A stretch of DNA of 64,000 nucleotides from Pseudomonas sp. BGr12 (GTDB lineage Bacteria > Pseudomonadota > Gammaproteobacteria > Pseudomonadales > Pseudomonadaceae), in contig NZ_JALRNF010000016.1 in the NCBI RefSeq assembly GCF_030272895.1, forward strand, positions 56,674-120,673, given 5' to 3'. A program made the translations under genes and the position numbers. The notes beneath the pieces were generated by a model, which did not search any database, had not been told where the DNA came from, and worked only from the letters and a program-made list of their open reading frames with translations. This document shows positions 11,043 through 19,501 of this stretch, in pieces (position 1 is the stretch's first letter; every line of letters begins with the position of its first letter).

Positions 11043-11460
11043 TCAGGGTGTTGTACACGTCGACTGCGAAGTGCTGGTGCCGTTCTTCGACGTCGACAGC
11101 ATGCAGGTGGTCTGGCACGGCCACTACGTCAAATACCTGGAGGTGGCGCGCTGCGCGCTGCTCGACCGGCTTGGCCACAACTACCTGCAGATGCAGGCCT
11201 CGGGCTTCATGTGGCCGGTGATCGACTTGCAGTTGCGCTACATCCGCGGCGCCACCTTCGGCCAGCGCCTGAACGTGCGCGCCAGCCTGGTGGAATGGGA
11301 GAACCGCCTGAAGATCAACTACCTGATCAGCGATGCCGTCAGCGGTGAGCGCATGACCCGCGCCAGTACCGTGCAGGTGGCGGTGGAGATCACCAGTGGC
11401 GAGATGCAACTGGCCTCGCCCCAGGTGATGCTCGATGCCGTGGCCAGGGTGCTGGAATGA
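11035..11460 (+). CDS. Hotdog-fold acyl-ACP/CoA thioesterase (ApeK-like)
   Basis: The 141-residue protein has the 4-hydroxybenzoyl-CoA thioesterase signature DVDSMQVVWHGHYVKYLEVA, in which the first aspartates include the catalytic residue. It should hydrolyse or edit aryl- or polyenoyl-thioesters on the carrier proteins. The ATG at 11035 overlaps the lyase stop by 8 bases. The stop overlaps the next start as ATGA. Confidence 0.88.
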   Translation: MRSQGVVHVDCEVLVPFFDVDSMQVVWHGHYVKYLEVARCALLDRLGHNYLQMQASGFMWPVIDLQLRYIRGATFGQRLNVRASLVEWENRLKINYLISDAVSGERMTRASTVQVAVEITSGEMQLASPQVMLDAVARVLE

Positions 11461-12059
11461 TCACCCTGCTGCGCAGCCTGCTGTGCATGGCCCTTATGGC
11501 CGCCGCTGGCCTGGCCCAGGCCTTTGGCCTGGACGACCTGAGCAAACAACTGGGTGAACCGGCGGTGATCAAGGGCCCGTTCATCCAGGAAAAGCACCTG
11601 CGCGCCCTGCCGCAGCCCCTGGTCAGCAAGGGCGAGTTTGTCCTGGCCCGCGATCATGGCCTGCTCTGGCTGTTGCAGACCCCACTGAAACAGGACTACC
11701 GCCTCGACGCCCAGGGCATTGCCCGCCGCGATCCCAACGGCTGGCAGACGCTGCCGGGCAACAGCGCCGGCAGCCAGCAGAACCGTCTGTTCTTCGCCGT
11801 GCTGCAAGGCGACAGCAGTGGTCTGCAGCGCGATTTCGACCTCAGCCTGCAAGGCGATGCGCAGCACTGGCAATTGCGCCTGACGCCGCGCTCGCTGCTG
11901 CTCAAGCAGGTGTTCAAACAGATCGATATCGACGGCGGGCGCTTCGTCGAACGCATCCAGCTCCTGGAAACCCAGGGCGACAGCACGGTATTGCGCATGC
12001 CATCGAGCAGCAGCGCCGGCAGTCTGAACGACACGGAGCGCCGCGACTTTGCCCAGTGA
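11457..12059 (+). CDS. LolA-like periplasmic carrier (ApeL-like)
   Basis: The 200-residue protein has a signal peptide ending about residue 22 (MAAAGLAQAFG) and a LolA-type sequence (GPFIQEKHLRALPQPLVSKG, then LLWLLQTPLKQDY). LolA carries lipoproteins across the periplasm; the aryl polyene homologues are thought to carry the lipid-linked pigment in the same way. It lies directly upstream of the MMPL exporter and overlaps it. Confidence 0.85.
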   Translation: MITLLRSLLCMALMAAAGLAQAFGLDDLSKQLGEPAVIKGPFIQEKHLRALPQPLVSKGEFVLARDHGLLWLLQTPLKQDYRLDAQGIARRDPNGWQTLPGNSAGSQQNRLFFAVLQGDSSGLQRDFDLSLQGDAQHWQLRLTPRSLLLKQVFKQIDIDGGRFVERIQLLETQGDSTVLRMPSSSSAGSLNDTERRDFAQ

Positions 12060-14367
12060 GCGTTGGTGGCCGCGCCTGTTTCTGCTGTTGCTGGTCGCGG
12101 TCATGGCCCTGGCCGGCTGGCAGTGGCACCGCGCCGCGCCCTTGTCTGCCGACCTGATGACGCTGGTGCCCGGAGCCATCCACGATCCCCTGGTGCAGCG
12201 CGCCGAACAGCGCATGCAGGAGCCCTTGAACCGCGAGATGCTGGTGCTGGTCGGCCATCCCCAGCGTGAGCAGGCTATTGACCTGGCCCGCCACCTGGGC
12301 GAGCAGTGGCAGGCCAGCGGCCTGTTCGAGAAGGTCCAGTGGAGCCTGCAGACCGACCTGCAGGCCGTGCGCGAGCAACTGCTGCAGGGGCGCCTGGCAC
12401 TGCTCTCGCGTACCGACCGCAAGAGTCTGGTCGACAACCCCCGAGGCTTTATCGAGCAACGCGTCGAGAACCTCTACGATCCTTTTTCCGGGGTCAGCCT
12501 GGTACCCAGCCAGGACGACTGGCTGGGCCTGACCGGGCGCATCCAGAACAGCCAGCCACGACCGGCGTCAGTACAACTGGACACCGCCAGTGGCGCTCTG
12601 GTGGCTGAAGCGGACGGCCAGCACTGGGTCCTGCTGCGCGCCCGTACCCTGGGCAACGCCTTCGACATGCAACTGCCGCTGCAAGTGGCCGACCTGCTCG
12701 CCAGCAGTCGTCTTCAGGCCGACCAGGGCGGTGCCCGCCTGCTGGCCGCCAGCGGCCTGCTGTATGCCGCCAGCGGCCAGCGCCAGGCCAGCCAGGAAAT
12801 CACCTGGGTCGGCGGCGGCGCCAGCGTCGGCATCCTGCTGCTGTTGCTGCTGGCATTCCGGCGCCTGCGCGTGCTGCTGGCCTTCGTGCCGGTGCTGGTC
12901 GGCATGCTGTTCGGTGCCGTGGCCTGCGTGGCGCTGTTCGGCCAGATGCATGTGATGACCCTGGTGTTGGGTTCGAGCCTGATCGGCGTCGCCGTGGACT
13001 ATCCGCTGCACTACCTGTCCAAGAGCTGGAGCCTGCGTCCCTGGTACAGCTGGCCGGCGTTGCGCCTGACCTTGCCGGGGTTGAGCCTGAGCCTGGTGAC
13101 CAGTTGCATCGGCTACCTGGCCCTGGCCTTCACGCCCTTCCCGGCGCTGACCCAGATCGCCGTGTTCTCCGCCGCCGGCCTGCTCGGTGCCTACCTGAGC
13201 GCCGTCTGCCTGCTGCCGGCTCTGCTCAAGGGCAGCGACCTGCGACCGTCGCACTGGCCCTTGCAGGTCGCGCAATGGTTGGTCGAGCTGCGCCTCAGAT
13301 TGCTGAACAAAGTGCCCAGCCCGCTGTTGCTCGGCGTGCTGATCCTGTTCTGTGCCGCCGGCCTGTGGCGGCTGGACAGCCGCAACGACGTTCGCCAGTG
13401 GGTTGCCAGCCCGGCGCAATTGCTCGAGGAGGCCCAGGCCGTGGCGCGGATCACCGGCTACCAGCCGACCAGCCAGTTCTACCTGGTCCGCGGCGCCGAC
13501 CAGAGCCAGTTGCTGGAACGCCTGCAGGCCCTGGGCAAGCGCCTCGACCCACTGGTCGAGAGCGGCAAACTAAAGGGCTACATGGCCCTCAACCAGTTTG
13601 TCGCCAGCCCCGCTGACCAGCAGCAGGCGCGGGTAGCGTTGCGGGCGCTGTCCGAACACTGGCAGCCGCTACTGGCCCTGGGCGTCCCGCAGAGCGCGCT
13701 GCAGGCCGAGCTGGACCGACTGCTGGCGCTACCCACCCTGGATATCGATCAAGCCCTCAGCGGCCCTCTGGGCGAGCCCTGGCGCACCTTGTGGCTGGGT
13801 GCCGACGGTGAAGGCGTGGCCGCCATCGTCAGCCTGCAGGGCCTGAACGATGCGGCGCTGTTGCGCCTGCAGGGCGCTGACCTGCAAGGCGTGCAACTGG
13901 TGGATCGCCTTGGCGACCTGAATCGACTGTTCGCCGCCACCCAGGTCAGCGCCGCCGAACTCAAGCTGTTGTCCTGCGCGCTGATCGTAGTGCTGCTGGT
14001 CCTGCCCTTCGGCCTGGGCGGTGCCCTGCGTATTGTCGCCCTGCCGCTGCTTGCCGCCCTGTGCAGCCTGGCAAGCCTCGGCTGGCTGGGACAACCCCTG
14101 ACCCTGTTCAGCCTGTTCGGCCTGCTGCTGGTCACCGCCATCAGCGTCGACTACGCCATCCTCATGCACGAACAGATCGGTGGCGCCGCCGTCAGCCTGC
14201 TCGGCACCCTGCTGGCCGCCAGCACCACCTGGTTGTCGTTCGGCCTGCTGGCAGTCTCCAGCACCCCTGCGGTGAGCAATTTCGGCCTGGCGGTCAGCCT
14301 CGGGCTGGCCTTCAGCTTTGTCCTGGCGCCCTGGGCCGCCAGCGGGCACAAGGAGGTCTCCCGATGA
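12049..14367 (+). CDS. MMPL/RND-family exporter (ApeM-like)
   Basis: The 772-residue protein has an N-terminal membrane helix, a periplasmic domain (about 30-250), a block of about five helices (250-400), a second periplasmic domain (410-630) and a second block of helices (640-765). This is the MMPL half-RND duplication. It should extract the pigment lipid from the inner membrane and hand it to the LolA-like carrier. The TTG at 12049 is the only suitable start near the upstream stop, with GGAG 11 bases upstream; confidence in the start is moderate. Confidence 0.88.
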   Translation: MPSERWWPRLFLLLLVAVMALAGWQWHRAAPLSADLMTLVPGAIHDPLVQRAEQRMQEPLNREMLVLVGHPQREQAIDLARHLGEQWQASGLFEKVQWSLQTDLQAVREQLLQGRLALLSRTDRKSLVDNPRGFIEQRVENLYDPFSGVSLVPSQDDWLGLTGRIQNSQPRPASVQLDTASGALVAEADGQHWVLLRARTLGNAFDMQLPLQVADLLASSRLQADQGGARLLAASGLLYAASGQRQASQEITWVGGGASVGILLLLLLAFRRLRVLLAFVPVLVGMLFGAVACVALFGQMHVMTLVLGSSLIGVAVDYPLHYLSKSWSLRPWYSWPALRLTLPGLSLSLVTSCIGYLALAFTPFPALTQIAVFSAAGLLGAYLSAVCLLPALLKGSDLRPSHWPLQVAQWLVELRLRLLNKVPSPLLLGVLILFCAAGLWRLDSRNDVRQWVASPAQLLEEAQAVARITGYQPTSQFYLVRGADQSQLLERLQALGKRLDPLVESGKLKGYMALNQFVASPADQQQARVALRALSEHWQPLLALGVPQSALQAELDRLLALPTLDIDQALSGPLGEPWRTLWLGADGEGVAAIVSLQGLNDAALLRLQGADLQGVQLVDRLGDLNRLFAATQVSAAELKLLSCALIVVLLVLPFGLGGALRIVALPLLAALCSLASLGWLGQPLTLFSLFGLLLVTAISVDYAILMHEQIGGAAVSLLGTLLAASTTWLSFGLLAVSSTPAVSNFGLAVSLGLAFSFVLAPWAASGHKEVSR

Positions 14368-14870
14368 GTGCGCGTCCATGGTTCAAGGCACGCCTGTGGC
14401 TGATGCTTGCCCTGGCGCTGCTCAGTGCCTGCGCAGGCCAAGCTCCCCTGCCTGAACGGCAGCCCGCGCTCAGCCTGCCGATGCAGCTGCACATCCAGCG
14501 CGAGCAGGCCGGTCAGCGCCAGGACTGGCTGCTGGTGATCCAGCAGGAGCAGGCCAGCCTGCGCTTCTCGCTGCTCGACCCGCTGGGAATTCCCCAGGCT
14601 CGCCAGCTACTGGTCGAAGACCACTGGCAAGCGGATGGCCTGCTGCCGCCCAACCCCGCCGCCCGGGAACTGTTCGCCGCCCTGCTGTTCGCCCTGGCCC
14701 CGGACGATCAGCTGCAACGCCTCTATCCCGACGCCCGCCGACAAGGCCAGCAACGCTGGCTGGGCGAGCGCTGGCGGGTCGATTATCGGCACGCCGACGA
14801 CTTCACCTTGAACCTTGCCCGGGGCCTGCGTTATCAAGTCAGCCCACTGCCCCGCGAGACCACGCCATGA
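14364..14870 (+). CDS. Outer-membrane lipoprotein, DUF3261 type (ApeN-like)
   Basis: The 168-residue protein has a signal peptide with lipobox LLSAC (cysteine at residue 23) and no inner-membrane retention Asp at +2, so it should go to the outer membrane. The mature part matches the DUF3261 lipoproteins of aryl polyene clusters, which may receive the pigment from the LolA-like carrier much as LolB does. The perfect AGGAGG at 14351 lies 7 bases before the ATG. Confidence 0.82.
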   Translation: MSARPWFKARLWLMLALALLSACAGQAPLPERQPALSLPMQLHIQREQAGQRQDWLLVIQQEQASLRFSLLDPLGIPQARQLLVEDHWQADGLLPPNPAARELFAALLFALAPDDQLQRLYPDARRQGQQRWLGERWRVDYRHADDFTLNLARGLRYQVSPLPRETTP

Positions 14871-16066
14871 CTGCTTTTCTCAACGCCCTGGGCCTGGTCT
14901 GCGCCCTGGGACGGGATCAGGCCGAGATTGCGTGCAGGCTGTTTGCCGGCGACTGCTCTGGCCTGCGCGAGGAAGCCGGCTGGGTGCCGGAGCGCCGCCT
15001 GCCGGTGGCCGCTGTGCCCGGCGCGCTGCTCGACCTGCCGAGCGCGTTGCAGGCGTCCCATAGCCGTAACAACCAGCTGCTCTACGAAGCCTGCCTGCAG
15101 ATTGCCCCGCAGATCGCCCAGGCCATTGCCCGGCATGGCCGCCATCGCGTCGGCATCGTCCTGGGTACCAGTACCTCGGGCATCCACGAGGCCAGCGACG
15201 CCATTGCCCATTACCTGGGCGAGCACCATTTCCCGCCCGGCTATGACTACGCCCAGCAGGAACTCAGCGCACCGGCCAACTTCCTTGCCGACTGGCTGCA
15301 ACTGAGCGGACCGGCCTATGTCATCTCCACCGCCTGCACCTCCGGCGCCCGCGCCCTGATGAGCGCCCGCCGCCTGCTTGACCTCGGGGTCTGCGACGCG
15401 GTGATCTGCGGCGGTGTCGACAGCCTGTGCAAGCTGACGCTCAACGGCTTCAGCGCCCTGGAGGCGGTCAGCGGCCAGCGCTGCAACCCCTTCTCGGTCA
15501 ACCGTAACGGCATCAACATCGGCGAAGCCGCCGCGCTGTTCCTGATGACTCGCGAGGCCAACAGCGAGGGTGCAAGCGTCGCCCTGCTCGGCGCTGGCGC
15601 CAGCTCCGACGCCCACCATATCTCGGCCCCGGAACCGGGTGGCAGAGGCGCCTTGCAAGCGATGACCAAGGCGCTGGACAATGCAGGTCTGCAACCGGCG
15701 CACATCGACTACCTGAACCTGCACGGCACCGCCACGCGGCACAACGACGCCATGGAAAGCCTGGCCGTCCATGCCCTGTTCGGCAGCACCCTGGCCTGCT
15801 CCTCGAGCAAGCCCATGACCGGCCACACCCTGGGTGCGGCGGGTGCACTGGAAGCCGCGTTCTGCTGGATGATCCTGGCCGCCGACAATGCCCGGGGGCA
15901 CCTGCCGCCGCATGTCTGGGACGGCGAGCACGACCCGCAGCTGCCACGCCTGAACCTGGCCGCTGCCAACCAGTGCCTGGCAGGCCAGGGTCCGCGACGC
16001 CTGATGAGCAACTCGTTCGCCTTCGGTGGCAACAATGTCAGCCTGATTCTCGGAGACACCCCATGA
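14867..16066 (+). CDS. 3-ketoacyl-ACP synthase (ApeO-like)
   Basis: This 399-residue FabF-type ketosynthase has the complete catalytic triad Cys157 (STACTSG), His286 (NLHGTAT) and His320 (MTGHTLGAAGA). In aryl polyene systems this enzyme pairs with a cysteine-less KS-like partner; the likely partner is the first gene of the operon. It extends the chain with malonyl units. It overlaps the lipoprotein gene by 4 bases and the dehydratase gene by 4 bases. Confidence 0.9.
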   Translation: MTAFLNALGLVCALGRDQAEIACRLFAGDCSGLREEAGWVPERRLPVAAVPGALLDLPSALQASHSRNNQLLYEACLQIAPQIAQAIARHGRHRVGIVLGTSTSGIHEASDAIAHYLGEHHFPPGYDYAQQELSAPANFLADWLQLSGPAYVISTACTSGARALMSARRLLDLGVCDAVICGGVDSLCKLTLNGFSALEAVSGQRCNPFSVNRNGINIGEAAALFLMTREANSEGASVALLGAGASSDAHHISAPEPGGRGALQAMTKALDNAGLQPAHIDYLNLHGTATRHNDAMESLAVHALFGSTLACSSSKPMTGHTLGAAGALEAAFCWMILAADNARGHLPPHVWDGEHDPQLPRLNLAAANQCLAGQGPRRLMSNSFAFGGNNVSLILGDTP

Positions 16067-16533
16067 TCACCTGGCCATTGGCCGAACTGCTGCCCCACGC
16101 CGGCGACATGATCCTCATCGATCAGGTCGAGGCTTTCGACCAGGAGCAGATCCACACCCGCCTGAGCGTCCGCCCTGGCGGCCTGTTCAGCCGTGCCGAC
16201 GGCAGCCTGCCGGCCTGGGTCGGTATCGAGCTGATGGCCCAGAGCGTGGCGGCCTTTGTCGGCTGCCACGCCCGCCAGCAGGGCAAGCCGGTGGAGCTGG
16301 GTTTTCTCGTCGGCACGCGCAAGTTCGAGTGCAATGTCGAGCACTTCCCCGTCGATGCCCAATTGCGCATCCATGCCCAGCGCTCACTGGAAGACGAGGG
16401 CGGCATGAGCGTGTTCGAATGTCATCTGCACGGCCCGGGCATCCACGCCATGGCCCGCCTGAACGTTTTTCGCCCGCCGCAGCCTGCCAGCTACCTGGCC
16501 GAGTCGGGTCCCGAGGAGTCTTCCCATGACTGA
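16063..16533 (+). CDS. 3-hydroxyacyl-ACP dehydratase (ApeP-like)
   Basis: The 156-residue hotdog protein starts MITWPLAELLPHAGDMILID and has AWVGIELMAQSVAAFVGCH, the pattern of the COG4706 dehydratases found in aryl polyene clusters. It should create the conjugated double bonds together with the dehydratase domain of the ligase fusion. The ATG at 16063 overlaps the upstream stop as ATGA, and the gene overlaps the reductase by 8 bases. Confidence 0.88.
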   Translation: MITWPLAELLPHAGDMILIDQVEAFDQEQIHTRLSVRPGGLFSRADGSLPAWVGIELMAQSVAAFVGCHARQQGKPVELGFLVGTRKFECNVEHFPVDAQLRIHAQRSLEDEGGMSVFECHLHGPGIHAMARLNVFRPPQPASYLAESGPEESSHD

Positions 16534-17254
16534 CACCATCCTGGTCACCGGTTCCAGCCGCGGCATTGGCCGGGCCATTGCCCTGCGCCTGGCGCAGGCC
16601 GGCTTCGACCTGGTCCTGCACTGCCGCAGCGGGCGCAACGAGGCCGACGCCGTGGCCGACGAAGTCCGGGCGCTGGGCCGGCAGGCGCGTGTGCTGCAGT
16701 TCGATGTCGCCGACCGCGCCGCCTGCGCCAGCCTCCTGACCGAGGATGTCGAGGCGCACGGCGCCTATTACGGTGTGGTGTGCAATGCCGGCCTGACCCG
16801 CGATGGTGCCTTTCCGGCACTGAGCGAAGACGACTGGGACCAGGTGCTGCGCACCAACCTCGACGGTTTCTACAATGTCCTGCACCCGCTGATCATGCCG
16901 ATGATCCGCCGGCGCGCCCCCGGGCGCATTGTCTGCATCACCTCGGTCTCCGGGCTGATCGGCAACCGTGGCCAGGTCAACTACAGCGCCTCCAAGGCTG
17001 GTGTGATCGGTGCCGCCAAGGCCCTGGCGATCGAGCTGGGCAAGCGCCGGATCACGGTCAACTGCGTCGCGCCCGGCCTGATCGACACGGCCATGCTCGA
17101 CGAGCAGGTGCCGGTCGACGAGCTGCTGAAGATGATCCCTGCGCAGCGCCTGGGCACACCGGAAGAAGTCGCCGGCGCGGTGAATTTCCTGATGTCGGCC
17201 GAAGCCGCCTACATCACCCGTCAGGTCCTGGCGGTCAACGGGGGGTTGTGCTGA
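16526..17254 (+). CDS. 3-ketoacyl-ACP reductase, FabG type (ApeQ-like)
   Basis: The 242-residue short-chain dehydrogenase has the NADPH motif TGSSRGIG, NAG, and the catalytic YSASKAG with an upstream Ser. It reduces the 3-keto group before dehydration. Length and ending (VLAVNGGLC) are typical of FabG. It overlaps both neighbours. Confidence 0.93.
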   Translation: MTDTILVTGSSRGIGRAIALRLAQAGFDLVLHCRSGRNEADAVADEVRALGRQARVLQFDVADRAACASLLTEDVEAHGAYYGVVCNAGLTRDGAFPALSEDDWDQVLRTNLDGFYNVLHPLIMPMIRRRAPGRIVCITSVSGLIGNRGQVNYSASKAGVIGAAKALAIELGKRRITVNCVAPGLIDTAMLDEQVPVDELLKMIPAQRLGTPEEVAGAVNFLMSAEAAYITRQVLAVNGGLC

Positions 17255-18480
17255 TGAAACGCGTGGTCGTCACCGGCATGGCCGGTATCACGTCACTGGG
17301 CAGCGACTGGCAGACCATCGCCGGCCACTTCTCCGACAACCGCAGCGGCATCCGGCGCATGGACGAGTGGGACCGTTTCGAAGAACTCAACACCCGCCTG
17401 GCCGGTCCCATCGATGACTTCAAGGTGCCGGGCGCCTGGACCCGCAAGCAACTGCGCAGCATGGGCCGGGTCTCGCGCCTGGCGGTGGCGGCGTCCGAGA
17501 TCGCCCTGCGCGATGCCGGCCTGCTGGACGACCCGTCGATTCGCGACGGGCGCATGGGCGTGGCCTGCGGTTCGTCCACCGGCAGCACCGACGAGATGAA
17601 GACCTTCGGCAACATGCTGGCCAACTCGGTCTCCGAGGGTTTGAACGCCAACTCCTATGTGCGCATGATGCCGCACACCACGGCGGCCAATATCAGCATC
17701 TTCTTCGGCCTCACCGGGCGCCTGATTCCCACCTCCAGCGCCTGCACCAGCGGCAGCCAGGGCATCGGCTACGCCTATGAGGCGATCAAGTACGGGCGCC
17801 AGCCCCTGATGCTCGCAGGCGGTGCCGAAGAGCTGTGCCCGACCGAGGCCATGGTGTTCGATGCGCTGTACGCCACCAGCCTGAAGAACGACACCCCGAA
17901 CAAAACCCCGAGCCCCTATGACAGCGGCCGCGACGGCCTGGTGATCGGCGAAGGCGGCGGCATGCTGGTGCTTGAAGAGCTGGAGCACGCCCTGGCCCGT
18001 GGCGCGCGCATCTACGCCGAGATCGTCGGTTTCGGCACCAACGCCGACGGCCAGCACATCACCCGCCCGGAACAGGTGACCATGCGCCGGGCCATGGAAC
18101 TGGCCCTCGAAGACGCCAGCCTGGCACCCGAGGCCATCGGCTATGTGAATGGCCACGGCACCGCCACCGAGCAAGGCGATATCGCCGAAACCCTGGCCAC
18201 CAGCAGCCTGTTCGGCCCGCACATGCCGATCAGCTCGCAAAAGAGCTTCCTGGGCCACACCCTGGGCGCCTGTGGCGCGCTGGAGTCCTGGTTCAGCATC
18301 GAGATGCTCAACAGTGACCGCTACGTGCACACCCTCAACCTGGTGGACATCGACCCGCGTTGCGGCGAGCTGGACTACCTGTGCAACACCTGGCGGACCT
18401 TGAGCAACGAGTTCGTGATGAACAACAATTTCGCCTTTGGTGGCGTCAACACCTCGTTGATCTTCCGCCGCTGGCACTGA
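17254..18480 (+). CDS. 3-ketoacyl-ACP synthase (ApeR-like)
   Basis: The 408-residue FabF/FabB-type ketosynthase has Cys164 (SSACTSGSQG), His301 (NGHGTATEQGD) and His335 (FLGHTLGACGA), so it is catalytically complete. The ATG at 17254 shares one base with the upstream TGA. In the characterised E. coli pathway a stand-alone ketosynthase at this position starts or supports elongation; the division of labour here is inferred. It ends the operon, 11 bases before the convergent LysR gene, with no obvious terminator between. Confidence 0.9.
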   Translation: MKRVVVTGMAGITSLGSDWQTIAGHFSDNRSGIRRMDEWDRFEELNTRLAGPIDDFKVPGAWTRKQLRSMGRVSRLAVAASEIALRDAGLLDDPSIRDGRMGVACGSSTGSTDEMKTFGNMLANSVSEGLNANSYVRMMPHTTAANISIFFGLTGRLIPTSSACTSGSQGIGYAYEAIKYGRQPLMLAGGAEELCPTEAMVFDALYATSLKNDTPNKTPSPYDSGRDGLVIGEGGGMLVLEELEHALARGARIYAEIVGFGTNADGQHITRPEQVTMRRAMELALEDASLAPEAIGYVNGHGTATEQGDIAETLATSSLFGPHMPISSQKSFLGHTLGACGALESWFSIEMLNSDRYVHTLNLVDIDPRCGELDYLCNTWRTLSNEFVMNNNFAFGGVNTSLIFRRWH

Positions 18481-18491
18481 TCCGCAGTGCA

Positions 18492-19382
18492 CTAGCGGGC
18501 CTGGCGGGTCACCAGTTCGGCGAAGGCCCCGGCCATGGCGGACGGCGTACCGCGGCGCTGCACCAGCCAGACCGCGGTAACGGCCTCATCATCGAGCAAG
18601 GTGCGGTACACCACCCCGTCCAGGCGCATGCGCTGGAACGAAGCAGGCAGTACCGACACGCCCAGCCCCGCCGCCACCAGGCCGATAATGGTCATCGCCT
18701 CCCCCGCCTCCTGGGCGAAATGCGGGCTGAACCCGGCCGCTCGCGCCAGGCTCTGCAGTTGCGCGTACAGCCCACTGCCGTAACTGCGCGGAAAGAATAC
18801 GAAGGGCTCGTTGGCCAGGTCCGCCATGCGCAGCCCGGCTTCGCTGCCCCGGGCCAGGGGATGGGCCGCGCCGATCACCGCCACCAGCGGCTCACGAAAC
18901 AGCTCCACGACCTCAAGGCTCTCGGGCAGCGCCAGCGGCCGGATCAGGCCGACCTCGATCGACTCGTCGAGCAGGGCGTCGGCCACGTCGCGGCTGCTCA
19001 TCTCCTTGAGATGCAGGTGCACCGCCGGGAAGCGCTGGCGAAAGGCATGAATGGCCTTGGGAATGCTGGAGTTGATCGGCGCCGATGAGGTGAAGCCGAT
19101 CTTCATTTCGCCCAGCTCACCCAGCTGTGCTCGACGGGCCACATCCGCCGCTTTGTCGACCTGGGCCAGCACCAGGCGCGCCTCCTCCAGGAACAACCGC
19201 CCGGCCTCGCTGAGCTCGACCCGACGATTGGTGCGCTCGAACAGCCGTGCCCCCAGCTCCTGTTCCAGCGCCTGGATCTGCTGGCTCAAGGGCGGCTGTG
19301 AGATCCCCAGTTGCTGGGCGGCGCGGCCGAAATGCAGCTCTTCGGCCACGGCGATGAAATAGCGGAGATGGCGCAGTTCCAT
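18492..19382 (-). CDS. LysR-family transcriptional regulator
   Basis: The 296-residue protein has the N-terminal winged helix-turn-helix (MELRHLRYFIAVAEELHFGR then LGISQPPLSQQIQALE) and a C-terminal effector-binding domain. It is divergent from an MFS transporter across a 119-base gap that holds an AT-rich palindrome, the usual arrangement for a regulator of the neighbouring transporter. The effector is unknown. It is convergent with the aryl polyene operon and may be unrelated to it. Confidence 0.92.
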   Translation of the reverse strand: MELRHLRYFIAVAEELHFGRAAQQLGISQPPLSQQIQALEQELGARLFERTNRRVELSEAGRLFLEEARLVLAQVDKAADVARRAQLGELGEMKIGFTSSAPINSSIPKAIHAFRQRFPAVHLHLKEMSSRDVADALLDESIEVGLIRPLALPESLEVVELFREPLVAVIGAAHPLARGSEAGLRMADLANEPFVFFPRSYGSGLYAQLQSLARAAGFSPHFAQEAGEAMTIIGLVAAGLGVSVLPASFQRMRLDGVVYRTLLDDEAVTAVWLVQRRGTPSAMAGAFAELVTRQAR

Positions 19383-19423
19383 GGTCGCTCCAATAGGTCG
19401 TAAAACCTCTTAAACAGGTCGAA

Positions 19424-19433
19424 CAATATATTG
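19424..19433. promoter_or_regulatory. Candidate LysR operator
   Basis: The palindrome CAATATATTG lies in the LysR/MFS divergent gap within an unusually AT-rich stretch. It fits the loose T-N11-A type of site used by LysR regulators; no binding data are implied. Confidence 0.3.
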
Positions 19434-19501
19434 GAAATGATCATTAGCCAGCTATATGCTTTTTTCACTGCCTGCCAGGCTGTAGCGCCCCGAGGTCCCC
19501 C

